From an uncultured Candidatus Poseidoniales archaeon (GTDB lineage Archaea; Thermoplasmatota; Poseidoniia; Poseidoniales; Thalassarchaeaceae): a stretch of DNA of 33,130 nucleotides. Location: contig CAJJBW010000004.1 in NCBI GenBank assembly GCA_905182515.1, forward strand, positions 1-33,130, read 5' to 3'. A model generated the notes under the pieces. That model had not been told where the DNA came from. It did not search any database and worked only from the letters and a program-made list of their open reading frames with translations. Both the position numbers and the translations under genes were made by a program. Below, in pieces: positions 7,287-15,172 of this stretch; the stretch's first letter is position 1; each line of letters begins with the position of its first letter.

Positions 7287-8366
7287 ATGCCTCCTCGTCA
7301 AGATATGAAAGTCGCATATATGCTGTCATTTATTTCATTAACGGCAATTATATCAGGCTGTATAACTGTCCCTATGGATGGCATTTGTAATGATAAAGAC
7401 TGTTACGAGTTCTCTGCAGAGTCATTCTCAGATTTTTTAGGACAAGATAATGCGTTTGATATTATTTCATATTCGGAATCACACGCCCAAATGCGTGTGG
7501 AAGCATTTTTGATTACCGAACAAGAAAATCAGAGAGGGGAAATATATTGGAACGTTGCAAAAGACCAAGATGCAGGTCTTAGCTCTGTGGCCTCTAGGTT
7601 AGTATTGGGTGAAACAGTTGTAATTGATAATGAATATATCGAAGGTAATAAAACAAATAATTTCAGAGTGGGTAATTTATGGTACGAAGGCAGGGATGAA
7701 ATTCCTGAATTCTCCAATCCCTTCATCAAATTGGCTAAAGCTGCTTCAGAAAAACCTGATGGATTTTGGCCTCCATTTACTTTCAATACTAATGAAATAT
7801 CAGATTTAGATTGGTCACTTTCCATTGATCATACATCAAATCAACAGGTTGCAAGTGCTGTTAATGATACTCATTCAATATATATTGAGACTAGAGGAAT
7901 CCCTCCAGCTATAGTTGGCATTGAGACATATTCTGGAAATAATAATTTTATCCTTAAGGTATCTACTGAAAATGTTTCCATATCTTTGATCAATGGAATC
8001 TTAAGGGCACCCGCACCTTTCGTACCCAATCCTATGCCAACTTTAACTAATGAAAATATAACTTATTGGTCTGGTCTAATATCTGACACACTATCTATAG
8101 AAATTAATCCAGAAGAATTAGAAATACACGCCCTTGCGATTAATGGTGACAATGCTACTTCTATTTCCTCAATGCGTTTCGACTTAAAGAATAGTAATGT
8201 AACTTTAACGGATGGTTCTTGGTGGGAATTTAATTGGATGGATTATCGCGGGGAAAATTTGGTTTCAAATGGTGATTTGTATACGGTAAGGACTAATTCA
8301 TCTGGAAATCTAGGTATAGCAATATATGATCTATGGGCCTTTTCTTGGACTGATCAGGTATTCTAG
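7287..8366 (+). CDS. Surface lipoprotein of unknown function
   Basis: I do not recognise the family. A signal peptide runs to the lipobox ISGC (Cys25 from ATG 7287, Cys19 from ATG 7305), so the protein should be lipid-anchored outside the cell. The mature part of about 335 residues is rich in beta-type alternation, with no long hydrophobic segment and many Asn and Ser. Two stretches near residues 85-115 and 195-225 (RLVLGETVVIDNEYIEG, FILKVSTENVSISLING) look like strands of a large barrel or half-barrel, vaguely like LolA/LppX-type lipid-binding lipoproteins, but this is a guess from pattern only. It is followed on the same strand by another lipoprotein gene. The 7287 start fits the TATA box; 7305 gives a more typical signal peptide. 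Confidence 0.75.
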   Translation: MPPRQDMKVAYMLSFISLTAIISGCITVPMDGICNDKDCYEFSAESFSDFLGQDNAFDIISYSESHAQMRVEAFLITEQENQRGEIYWNVAKDQDAGLSSVASRLVLGETVVIDNEYIEGNKTNNFRVGNLWYEGRDEIPEFSNPFIKLAKAASEKPDGFWPPFTFNTNEISDLDWSLSIDHTSNQQVASAVNDTHSIYIETRGIPPAIVGIETYSGNNNFILKVSTENVSISLINGILRAPAPFVPNPMPTLTNENITYWSGLISDTLSIEINPEELEIHALAINGDNATSISSMRFDLKNSNVTLTDGSWWEFNWMDYRGENLVSNGDLYTVRTNSSGNLGIAIYDLWAFSWTDQVF

Positions 8367-8444
8367 CTTGTGAATAATTATATTTCTTAATTAGTAATAA
8401 CACAACTTTATGAACTATTATGTTCTAGTTAGGAATAATGGTAT

Positions 8445-9935
8445 GTGTTGAAGATGAATTTTAACATCGCAACGCATCAAACCATAATCACTTCATTAAT
8501 TATTATTACTTCCTTTTTGACTGGTTGCATTGGAGGTACTGATTCTGATAATGATGGTTTTAATGATGGCTCAGATAATTGCATTGATACATATAACCCT
8601 CTACAAGAAGATTACGACTATGATGGTAAAGGAGATTTATGTGATTTAGATGATGATGGTGATAAAGTTAATGATGATGATGACCTATATCCATTTAATT
8701 CTCAAGAATCAACAGATTCTGATAAAGATGGAGTAGGCGATAATGAGGATGCCTTTCCAAATAATCCATTAGAAGTTAGTGACAATGATGGAGATGGGGT
8801 CGGAGATAATGTTGATCAATTTCCAAATGACGTTTATGAATGGGAAGATAGTGATAATGATGGATTGGGCAACAATGCAGATGATGATGATGATGGAGAT
8901 GGATTCAACGACTCTGTTGATCAGTTCGATTTAACTCCCATGTCGCTTCTTAATCAAACAGGGCCATTTAATGTAGGGACCAAGGATGTGACTTTCACTT
9001 CACCTAGGGGTCATGAACTCACTGTACAAATCTGGTATCCTACTATGGACTTAGAAGGAGAGAAAGTTGTGTACGACAAAACATTTGGAGGTTCAGCTTT
9101 TGATGATGCCACTCCTGATTGTACTGAAACTAGGCCAGTTACCGTTTACAGTCATGGATTCCCTAGTATTAGGTGGGGGTCATCATTTCTTATGTCGAAT
9201 TTAGCAAGTCATGGTTTCATTTCAATTGCACCCGATCACCCGCATATGAGTATATGGGATATAGATATTGATTATTTCCATGAGGCAATCCTTGCTATGC
9301 CATCAGATGTAAAAGATAGTTATAATTGGTTATCAGGTAAAAGTCAAGAAACCAGTCCATTTGAAGATTGTATAAATCCCGCTGAAGGATATGCAGTAAT
9401 TGGGCAATCTACTGGCGGTTATAATTCAATGATGCTTGCTGGGGCAGAAATTTTACTTACAGATCTAGAGGAAAGATGTACCAATGGTGATGAAATAATA
9501 TGTAAAATTAAAGATGAATGGTTATTAAATTATGGTGGCGAATATATTAATTTCCAAGATGAGAGAATATGGGGTGTTGTATTATTATCCCCCTGGAATG
9601 GTTCAATTCTTGATGACGGCATATCTCAAGTGGATAAGCCAGTGTTTATATTAAGTGGAAATATGGATGAAACAACTACAATTATTGAAGTAAACAAAAC
9701 CGCGAATTCCCTGGGGAATAGTCTAATAAATTATGCAATCTTAAACAATTCAGGTCACTATGCATTCGCACCAATTGGTTGTGCAGCATACGGTTGTGAT
9801 GGCTTATTGGATATTGATATTTCTACATCATTCGCCAATGAATCAGTAACAATCTTTCTTGCCCAATTATTGAATTGGCCTTCATCGGAAAATTACTCAA
9901 TGCCTGAATATAATTTTGTTAACTGGGAAATCTAA
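8445..9935 (+). CDS. Lipoprotein with thrombospondin type 3 calcium repeats and an alpha/beta hydrolase domain
   Basis: A secreted, lipid-anchored hydrolase. The signal peptide ends in LTGC (Cys28). Residues 33-165 are Asp/Asn-rich calcium repeats of the type DxDxDGxxD and DNDGDGVGDN, forming a rigid stalk as in thrombospondin type 3 repeats. From about residue 170 an alpha/beta hydrolase of the PAF-acetylhydrolase/dienelactone type follows: VTVYSHGFPSIRWGSS is the oxyanion segment, GQSTGG holds the nucleophile Ser322, GNMDE supplies Asp408 and NSGHYAF supplies His438, an intact triad. Substrates are probably esters or lipids, but this cannot be read from the sequence. GTG 8445, TTG 8448 and ATG 8454 are alternative starts; 8454 is the best codon and leaves a normal signal peptide. 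Confidence 0.88.
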   Translation: MLKMNFNIATHQTIITSLIIITSFLTGCIGGTDSDNDGFNDGSDNCIDTYNPLQEDYDYDGKGDLCDLDDDGDKVNDDDDLYPFNSQESTDSDKDGVGDNEDAFPNNPLEVSDNDGDGVGDNVDQFPNDVYEWEDSDNDGLGNNADDDDDGDGFNDSVDQFDLTPMSLLNQTGPFNVGTKDVTFTSPRGHELTVQIWYPTMDLEGEKVVYDKTFGGSAFDDATPDCTETRPVTVYSHGFPSIRWGSSFLMSNLASHGFISIAPDHPHMSIWDIDIDYFHEAILAMPSDVKDSYNWLSGKSQETSPFEDCINPAEGYAVIGQSTGGYNSMMLAGAEILLTDLEERCTNGDEIICKIKDEWLLNYGGEYINFQDERIWGVVLLSPWNGSILDDGISQVDKPVFILSGNMDETTTIIEVNKTANSLGNSLINYAILNNSGHYAFAPIGCAAYGCDGLLDIDISTSFANESVTIFLAQLLNWPSSENYSMPEYNFVNWEI

Positions 9936-10021
9936 TTACTTTGATTCTATAATTGAATTTGTATTCTCTCATAATCTGGCGAGTAACTTACTTTCAACCC
10001 AGTTACCGTTTTTGGGATGAT

Positions 10022-10030
10022 TATCTTAAA
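10022..10030 (+). promoter_or_regulatory. TATA box for the ABC exporter gene
   Basis: TATCTTAAA is centred about 28 bases before the ATG at 10054, and no Shine-Dalgarno site is present, so the message is probably leaderless. Confidence 0.5.
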
Positions 10031-10053
10031 ACACATCACAATAAGCGAGAGCC

Positions 10054-11823
10054 ATGTCCGAGCCAAGACACCCCCTCATTCGTCTTTTATCTCATCTCAA
10101 ACGACATAGGACTACAGTTATATTGGCATCGCTTTGTTCTATTTTGAATAAAATATGGGACTTGGCACCCCCGCTGCTTATTGGCATGGCAATAGACGTT
10201 GTCGCACTAAAAGATCAATCCTACTTGGCTACTTGGTATCCAGATCCAAAAGATCAATTCTTACTATTGACTGCTGCTACAGCAATTATTTGGATATTGG
10301 AATCTATATTTCAGTATCTTTATGATATATTATGGAGGAATTTAGCCCAAACAGCGCAACACGATTTGAGAATGGATGCCTATTCTCATATTCAAGATTT
10401 AGAGATGCAATGGTTTTCTGAACAAACTACAGGTGGTTTGATGTCAGTTATGAATGATGATGTTAATCAATTAGAAAGATTTCTTGATCAAGGTGCAAAC
10501 GATATTTTTCAAGTTGCTACTACTGTAATTGTAGTGGGAGGGATAATGCTCTTTTTAGCCCCTGAAGTTGCAATATGGGCAATTATTCCAGTGCCTATCA
10601 TAGTATACGGATCATTTATATTTCAAAGAAAAATCGGGAAGCATTATTCCAATGTACGTAAAGAAGTTGGAGATTTAAACGCTACATTGAATAACAATTT
10701 ACATGGAATAACTACTATCAAGTCCTTTACAGCAGAAGAGAGGGAAATTGAACGAGTGGCTAAAGCTTCTGCATCTTACAGAGATGCTAATAGGGAGGCC
10801 ATACGCCTTTCTGCATCTTTTGTTCCTTTGATAAGGATGGCAATTCTGTTTGCATTCACTGCTAATATGTTGGTTGGTGGCTGGATGGCTCTTGAAGGAG
10901 AATTGAGTATTGGCGCATATTCAATTATTGTATTTATCACACAACGTTTATTGTGGCCTTTGACAAGACTCGGGCAAACTTTTGATTTATATCAAAGAGC
11001 CATGGCATCTACAACTAGAGTACTTGACTTATTGGATACAGAAATAGGGATAGTTGAAGGAAATTATACGTTAGATTCTGTATCAGGGGAAATTAACTTT
11101 GATAATATCAATTTTACATATTCGGAAAGAGAACAGGTACTCAATAACTTCAATCTATCTGTACCTTCTGGTTCAACTATTGGCTTAGTTGGTGCAACTG
11201 GTTCCGGTAAAACAACTCTTATTCGATTATTACTCCGATTCCATGATTCAAAAGGGGGCAATATATCTATCGATGGCCACAACGTTAGGGACATAACGTT
11301 GAACTCCTTACGTAGCTCAATAGGATTAGTAAGTCAAAATACCACGCTATTCCCTGGATCTATACTTGATAATGTCAAGTACGGCAATCCCAATGCCACG
11401 AAAGAAGAGGTTCTTGAAGCTGCAAGAATCGGCGAGGCTCTAAGTTTCATAGAAGAATTACCAAATAAGTGGGATACCAATATTGGAGAGGATGGCCACA
11501 AACTATCTGGGGGACAAAGGCAAAGACTTGCTATTGCAAGGGCCGTTCTGAAAGATGCTCCAATTTTAATATTGGACGAAGCTACTAGTAATGTAGATAA
11601 TGAAACAGAAGCAGCACTACAAAGATCTATAGAAAAAATATCCAAAAATAAAACAACTTTAATCATAGCTCACCGATTATCTACAATCCGAAATGCTGAT
11701 ATAATTGCAGTAATCGAAAATGGTAAAGTTTCCGAATCAGGTTCTCATGATTACTTATTGCAAAATAATGGCCTTTATTCCCGATTGTGGAAAGTTCAAA
11801 CTGGTGAATTAAATTCTGTTTAG
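10054..11823 (+). CDS. ABC exporter, fused membrane and ATPase domains (MsbA/MDR type)
   Basis: A half-transporter of 589 residues expected to work as a dimer, exporting lipids or other hydrophobic molecules. Residues 1-320 form the six-helix type I exporter domain, including the coupling segment QDLEMQWFSEQTTGGLMSVMNDDVNQLE. The ATPase domain follows with Walker A GATGSGKTT (380-388), signature LSGGQRQR (484-491), Walker B LILDEATSN (Asp508, catalytic Glu509) and switch His540 in AHRLSTI. All catalytic residues are intact. The closest general group is multidrug/lipid exporters; the substrate is unknown. A thioesterase gene starts 15 bases after its stop, and the flotillin cluster follows. 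Confidence 0.93.
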   Translation: MSEPRHPLIRLLSHLKRHRTTVILASLCSILNKIWDLAPPLLIGMAIDVVALKDQSYLATWYPDPKDQFLLLTAATAIIWILESIFQYLYDILWRNLAQTAQHDLRMDAYSHIQDLEMQWFSEQTTGGLMSVMNDDVNQLERFLDQGANDIFQVATTVIVVGGIMLFLAPEVAIWAIIPVPIIVYGSFIFQRKIGKHYSNVRKEVGDLNATLNNNLHGITTIKSFTAEEREIERVAKASASYRDANREAIRLSASFVPLIRMAILFAFTANMLVGGWMALEGELSIGAYSIIVFITQRLLWPLTRLGQTFDLYQRAMASTTRVLDLLDTEIGIVEGNYTLDSVSGEINFDNINFTYSEREQVLNNFNLSVPSGSTIGLVGATGSGKTTLIRLLLRFHDSKGGNISIDGHNVRDITLNSLRSSIGLVSQNTTLFPGSILDNVKYGNPNATKEEVLEAARIGEALSFIEELPNKWDTNIGEDGHKLSGGQRQRLAIARAVLKDAPILILDEATSNVDNETEAALQRSIEKISKNKTTLIIAHRLSTIRNADIIAVIENGKVSESGSHDYLLQNNGLYSRLWKVQTGELNSV

Positions 11824-11838
11824 TAAGAGGTTTTTATT

Positions 11839-12258
11839 ATGAAAATTGAAGAAAAAAGTGAACCAAAACTATCAGGCTTAGCTAAATCAATGGGGATTAA
11901 ATTACTTAATTTTAATAATGGTAAATGCTCAGTTTCTGTTAAAGTATCGGCCAAACACTTGAATGCAGGGGGAGTCGCTCATGGGGGCCTCCATGCAACT
12001 ATGCTTGATACCTCATTGGGTGGAGCACTAGTATCTTCAATAAATATAAATCAATGGTGTGCGACCGCCCAACTTGATATTTCTTATATCGATCCAGCAT
12101 ATGAGGATGATAATTTGATTGCAAAAGGAAAAGTACTGCGAAAGGGAAAATCTCTTGCTCATTGTGAGGGTATATTGTCTAATTCTGATGGAAAAATAAT
12201 TGCTACTGCCAAAGGTACCTGGATTATATGGGGAGTTAAACCTAATAGTTTATTGTAA
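11839..12258 (+). CDS. PaaI-type hotdog thioesterase
   Basis: A small cytoplasmic acyl-CoA thioesterase of 139 residues, about family length. The hotdog fold is recognised from LNAGGVAHGGLHATMLDTSLGGAL, whose HGG and the following Asp are the active-site region of PaaI/YbgC relatives, and from AQLDISYIDPAYEDDNLIAKGKVLRKGKSLAHCEGIL. It would cleave a phenylacetyl- or other aryl/acyl-CoA; the substrate cannot be told from sequence. It starts 15 bases after the exporter gene, so the two are likely cotranscribed, and a thiolase lies further along the same strand. Confidence 0.85.
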   Translation: MKIEEKSEPKLSGLAKSMGIKLLNFNNGKCSVSVKVSAKHLNAGGVAHGGLHATMLDTSLGGALVSSININQWCATAQLDISYIDPAYEDDNLIAKGKVLRKGKSLAHCEGILSNSDGKIIATAKGTWIIWGVKPNSLL

Positions 12259-12312
12259 ATTAACACTCATGTCGGGCGCATATTCATTAGTCAGCCTTGT
12301 CGTGTATGCACC

Positions 12313-12657
12313 ATGGCAAGGACAGATTCAATGATTTGGTTTTTATTCGGCTTCGCACAATTGATCATTGCAGATGTATTTTCAGATGCAGCAATGCTTA
12401 CTATACTGGAACACTTCTTCAATATTTCGGGCGGTGGCTCTCTTATGGTTGGACTTTATGTCCTCTTGTTTATGGCAAAGCATTCTCAGGATTTTGCTGA
12501 TGTATATAGTAAATTTGAGAAAAGTGAAGTTATAAGAAAACCAGATGGTAATTTAGAATTTGTTGATGGAGACTCTGCCGTCATTAAAGGAGCAAGTGTC
12601 GTTTTACCGGCGATTCTTACTATAATAGCGGCCATTACATGGTTAGCAACTGTTTAA
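12313..12657 (+). CDS. Small membrane protein of unknown function (114 aa)
   Basis: I do not recognise the family. The protein has likely membrane segments near residues 7-30, 42-58 and 92-112, with a short charged cytoplasmic loop (KFEKSEVIRKPDGNLEFVDGDSAV) between the second and third. It lies between the exporter/thioesterase pair and the YqiJ-flotillin pair, on the same strand with short gaps, and may belong to the same membrane complex. Base composition and codon use match the neighbouring genes. Confidence 0.7.
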   Translation: MARTDSMIWFLFGFAQLIIADVFSDAAMLTILEHFFNISGGGSLMVGLYVLLFMAKHSQDFADVYSKFEKSEVIRKPDGNLEFVDGDSAVIKGASVVLPAILTIIAAITWLATV

Positions 12658-12674
12658 ATTAGGGGTGCTTTACA

Positions 12675-12932
12675 TTGGATATTAATCCAAAAGAATCCAT
12701 TGTTGATAAAGTAGTAAATAATCCAGCATATGATTTATTAGGCGGATATCAATTATTTCTCCGCCGAGTTATAATTCCAATATTATTGATGTTATTGCTA
12801 TTATTTTCTTACACTATATTTTCCAAATTCTTGAGTTCGAGTAATTCAATGATACTATCCTTTGGATTCGCCGGGCTTATGGTCGGCCCCGTTTTCAATT
12901 TAGATCGCTTTATAGCAGAATGGATAAAATAA
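12675..12932 (+). CDS. Small membrane protein of unknown function (85 aa)
   Basis: The family is not recognised. It begins with TTG at 12675, 17 bases after the previous stop, with AGGGGTG upstream as a weak ribosome-binding site. An amphipathic N-terminus is followed by two likely membrane helices (residues 32-50 and 56-75) and a short charged end. The short distance to the preceding gene suggests one message. As a short TTG-start gene it is less certain than its neighbours. Confidence 0.55.
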   Translation: MDINPKESIVDKVVNNPAYDLLGGYQLFLRRVIIPILLMLLLLFSYTIFSKFLSSSNSMILSFGFAGLMVGPVFNLDRFIAEWIK

Positions 12933-12997
12933 ATTTATTGCCATTTTTATACATATCTGCCGAATATGTAAAATGAGATGGAGTTCAGGATAGACTA

Positions 12998-13594
12998 ATG
13001 GCGCTATTAGATGAATTAATATTTGATTTCCTCGGACTCTCTTCTCCGAGCGGTTTAGAAATAATATTTGCAGGTTCTGCAGTCATTGGAGGTGCGTTAT
13101 TCTTATTCTGGTTTGCATTGTTGATAGTAGGTGGTATAACGGCAGACATATTTGATGGCTTACTTGGTACGGATATCGATGCCTTAGGTGCCGACGCATC
13201 ATTTAAGGCACTTACATTCCAAGGAATAATGGCGTTCATGATGTTTTTTGGTTTAGGGGGCCTTTTTGTCTTAAAATCAGATGGGGGAAATTCAATCGCA
13301 GTTGTCGTCGGGGGAATGGCAGGCTTTGCTTCCATGTATGGGACAGGGAAAATGTTTGAATTATTCGTAAATTTACAAGCAGATGGTACTATAGATATTT
13401 CTCAGTCTGTAGGTTCTAAGGGGGCTGTATATTTGGGAATCGGTGAAGATCAAGTAGGGCAAGTTCAAGTTGATGTCAATGGGACAATGCTTACTTATCC
13501 TGCTCGTTCTTTAGATAAAATGGCAATTGATACAGGTGTATTGATCCAAGTTAAAGAAGTTGTTGCAGGGGTATTATTAGTTGAAAGAGTATAA
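12998..13594 (+). CDS. YqiJ/NfeD-like membrane protein with C-terminal OB fold
   Basis: A 198-residue membrane protein of the kind encoded next to flotillins. Hydrophobic segments lie near residues 20-52, 72-90 and 98-118, followed by a soluble beta-rich C-terminal domain (SQSVGSKGAVYLGIGEDQVGQVQVDVNGTMLTYPARSLD...GVLIQVKEVVAGVLLVERV) that fits the NfeD/YqiJ OB fold. In bacteria such proteins are cotranscribed with flotillin (yqiJ-yqiK, yuaF-floT) and act with it in membrane organisation. Here flotillin begins 50 bases downstream. A TATA-like stretch at about 12944-12955 could drive this pair separately from the genes upstream. Confidence 0.78.
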   Translation: MALLDELIFDFLGLSSPSGLEIIFAGSAVIGGALFLFWFALLIVGGITADIFDGLLGTDIDALGADASFKALTFQGIMAFMMFFGLGGLFVLKSDGGNSIAVVVGGMAGFASMYGTGKMFELFVNLQADGTIDISQSVGSKGAVYLGIGEDQVGQVQVDVNGTMLTYPARSLDKMAIDTGVLIQVKEVVAGVLLVERV

Positions 13595-13599
13595 TTATT

Positions 13600-13617
13600 T
13601 AACTATTTTATTAAAAT
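13600..13617 (+). promoter_or_regulatory. TATA-like region before the flotillin gene
   Basis: The AT-rich stretch TTTAACTATTTTATTAAA has its second half centred about 30 bases before ATG 13645, and no Shine-Dalgarno site precedes that ATG. Flotillin may therefore also have its own leaderless message. Confidence 0.4.
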
Positions 13618-13644
13618 CAGAATAAGATTGCCGGCGAAGCATTC

Positions 13645-15126
13645 ATGACCCCTATCTCTTTCATCAGTGTCGGAGTAGATGATATGACGGCCTATGAAGT
13701 AATGCAGGAGACTAACTCAGATGGTGGAGCTGGAGCTATAATTACAATAATGTTATTTGCAATAATGTTAGTTTTTGCTGGAACAATTATGTTTTTCGCC
13801 CAACGATATAAGAGATGTCCACCTGATAAAATAATGGTTGTTTATGGTAGGACTGAAAAAGGACGGGCATCGAAAACAATCCATGGAGGTGCAACATTAG
13901 TTTGGCCATTGATTCAAGACTATGCGTTCCTTCCCTTGACTCCAATTACAATTTCAATTCCTTTGGAAAACGCTTTATCTAAACAAAATATTAGAATAAG
14001 TATTCCTAGTACATTTACTGTAGCAATAAGTACAGAACCAGCCGTTATGTCCAATGCTGCCAATCGCCTACTAGGGCTCAGTATTGTTGATATCGAATCA
14101 ATGGCTGCAGACATAATTTTAGGTCAATTACGTTTGACCGTGGCTTCATTGACAATCGAACAAATCAATCAAGACCGTGAAGCGTTTTTGATCGAAATTC
14201 AGAAAAATGTCGATACTGAACTTCTAAAGATTGGCCTATATTTAATTAACGTAAATTTAGTTGATATCACGGACGATTCAATGTATATTGAGAGTATAGG
14301 AAAGAAAGCAGCTGCTACTGCAGTAAATAATGCATTAGTTGATGTTTCAAATGCTGAGAGAGATGGTGCAATTGGGGCTTCACTGGCTAGAAGGGAAAAA
14401 GAAATTCAAGTAGCTGACAACAATGCTCAAGCAGTTAAAGGTCAAAAGCAAGCAGAAGCAGATAGACGTACTTTCGTAGAGGAACAAGAAGCATTAGCAA
14501 TTGGCGGAGAAAATACAGCCAAAGAATCCATTGCAAAATCCAATGCACAATTAGAAATTGCAAGGGCTAGTGCAAAACAATCTGCAGAAGTTGCAAAAGC
14601 AGAAGCTGAATCACACATCCAACGTGCAAAATATGAGGAAACGCAAGAGACATTACGAGCACAAGAAATCGTTCGTGAAGAAATTCAAAAGCAACAAATT
14701 GAGATATCTGCAAATGCAGAAGCCCAACGTATACGTTTAGTTGCACAGGGTGAAGCCGATGGAGTATTGGCAAAATACAAAGCCGAGGCTGAAGGTATTC
14801 AGAAAGTATTGGAGGCAAAGGCGACTGGTTATGCCAACCTTGTAAAAAGTGCTGCTGGCGACCCTAAAGCCGCTGCCACGTTACTTATGGTCGAAAAGAT
14901 TGAATCTATGGTCGCTGCTCAAGTTGAAGCAATCCGCAATCTCAAAATTGACAAAATCACTGTATGGGATGGAGGAAATAGCGCAGGAGATGGATCCTCT
15001 GCAACAAGTAACTTTGTCAGTAGTTTAGTTCAAAGCTTACCTCCGATACATGATGTGGCTAAGATGGCAGGCGTAGATTTACCAGATTATCTGGGTTCTA
15101 TTAACGAAAATTCCGATGATTCTTGA
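13645..15126 (+). CDS. Flotillin-family protein (YqiK/FloT type)
   Basis: A membrane scaffold protein of 493 residues. It has a single N-terminal membrane segment (about residues 31-52), an SPFH/band-7 domain (about 55-230, with PPDKIMVVYGRT, LVWPLIQDYAFLPLTPITISIP and NVNLVDITDDSMYIESIGKKAAA), then a long Ala/Glu-rich coiled coil (about 235-400, with repeats such as AEVAKAEAESHIQRAKYEE) and a short Ser-rich end. The order and length match bacterial YqiK/FloT. These proteins oligomerise and organise membrane microdomains. It directly follows the YqiJ-like gene, the classical partner. ATG 13684 is an alternative start that would drop 13 residues. Confidence 0.9.
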   Translation: MTPISFISVGVDDMTAYEVMQETNSDGGAGAIITIMLFAIMLVFAGTIMFFAQRYKRCPPDKIMVVYGRTEKGRASKTIHGGATLVWPLIQDYAFLPLTPITISIPLENALSKQNIRISIPSTFTVAISTEPAVMSNAANRLLGLSIVDIESMAADIILGQLRLTVASLTIEQINQDREAFLIEIQKNVDTELLKIGLYLINVNLVDITDDSMYIESIGKKAAATAVNNALVDVSNAERDGAIGASLARREKEIQVADNNAQAVKGQKQAEADRRTFVEEQEALAIGGENTAKESIAKSNAQLEIARASAKQSAEVAKAEAESHIQRAKYEETQETLRAQEIVREEIQKQQIEISANAEAQRIRLVAQGEADGVLAKYKAEAEGIQKVLEAKATGYANLVKSAAGDPKAAATLLMVEKIESMVAAQVEAIRNLKIDKITVWDGGNSAGDGSSATSNFVSSLVQSLPPIHDVAKMAGVDLPDYLGSINENSDDS

Positions 15127-15172
15127 AATTATAAAATCGTTACCCTCTTGAATGCACCCTCGATGGGGTGTT

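Noticed and set aside
8530-8940. Repetitive GAT-rich tract that might be taken for a tandem repeat or CRISPR
   Set aside because: The repeats are imperfect, in frame and encode the Asp-rich calcium stalk; there are no uniform spacers.
12297-12500. Alternative frame overlapping the start of the 114-residue membrane protein
   Set aside because: The 12313 frame is longer, ends close to the next gene and has clear membrane helices; the alternative has none of these.
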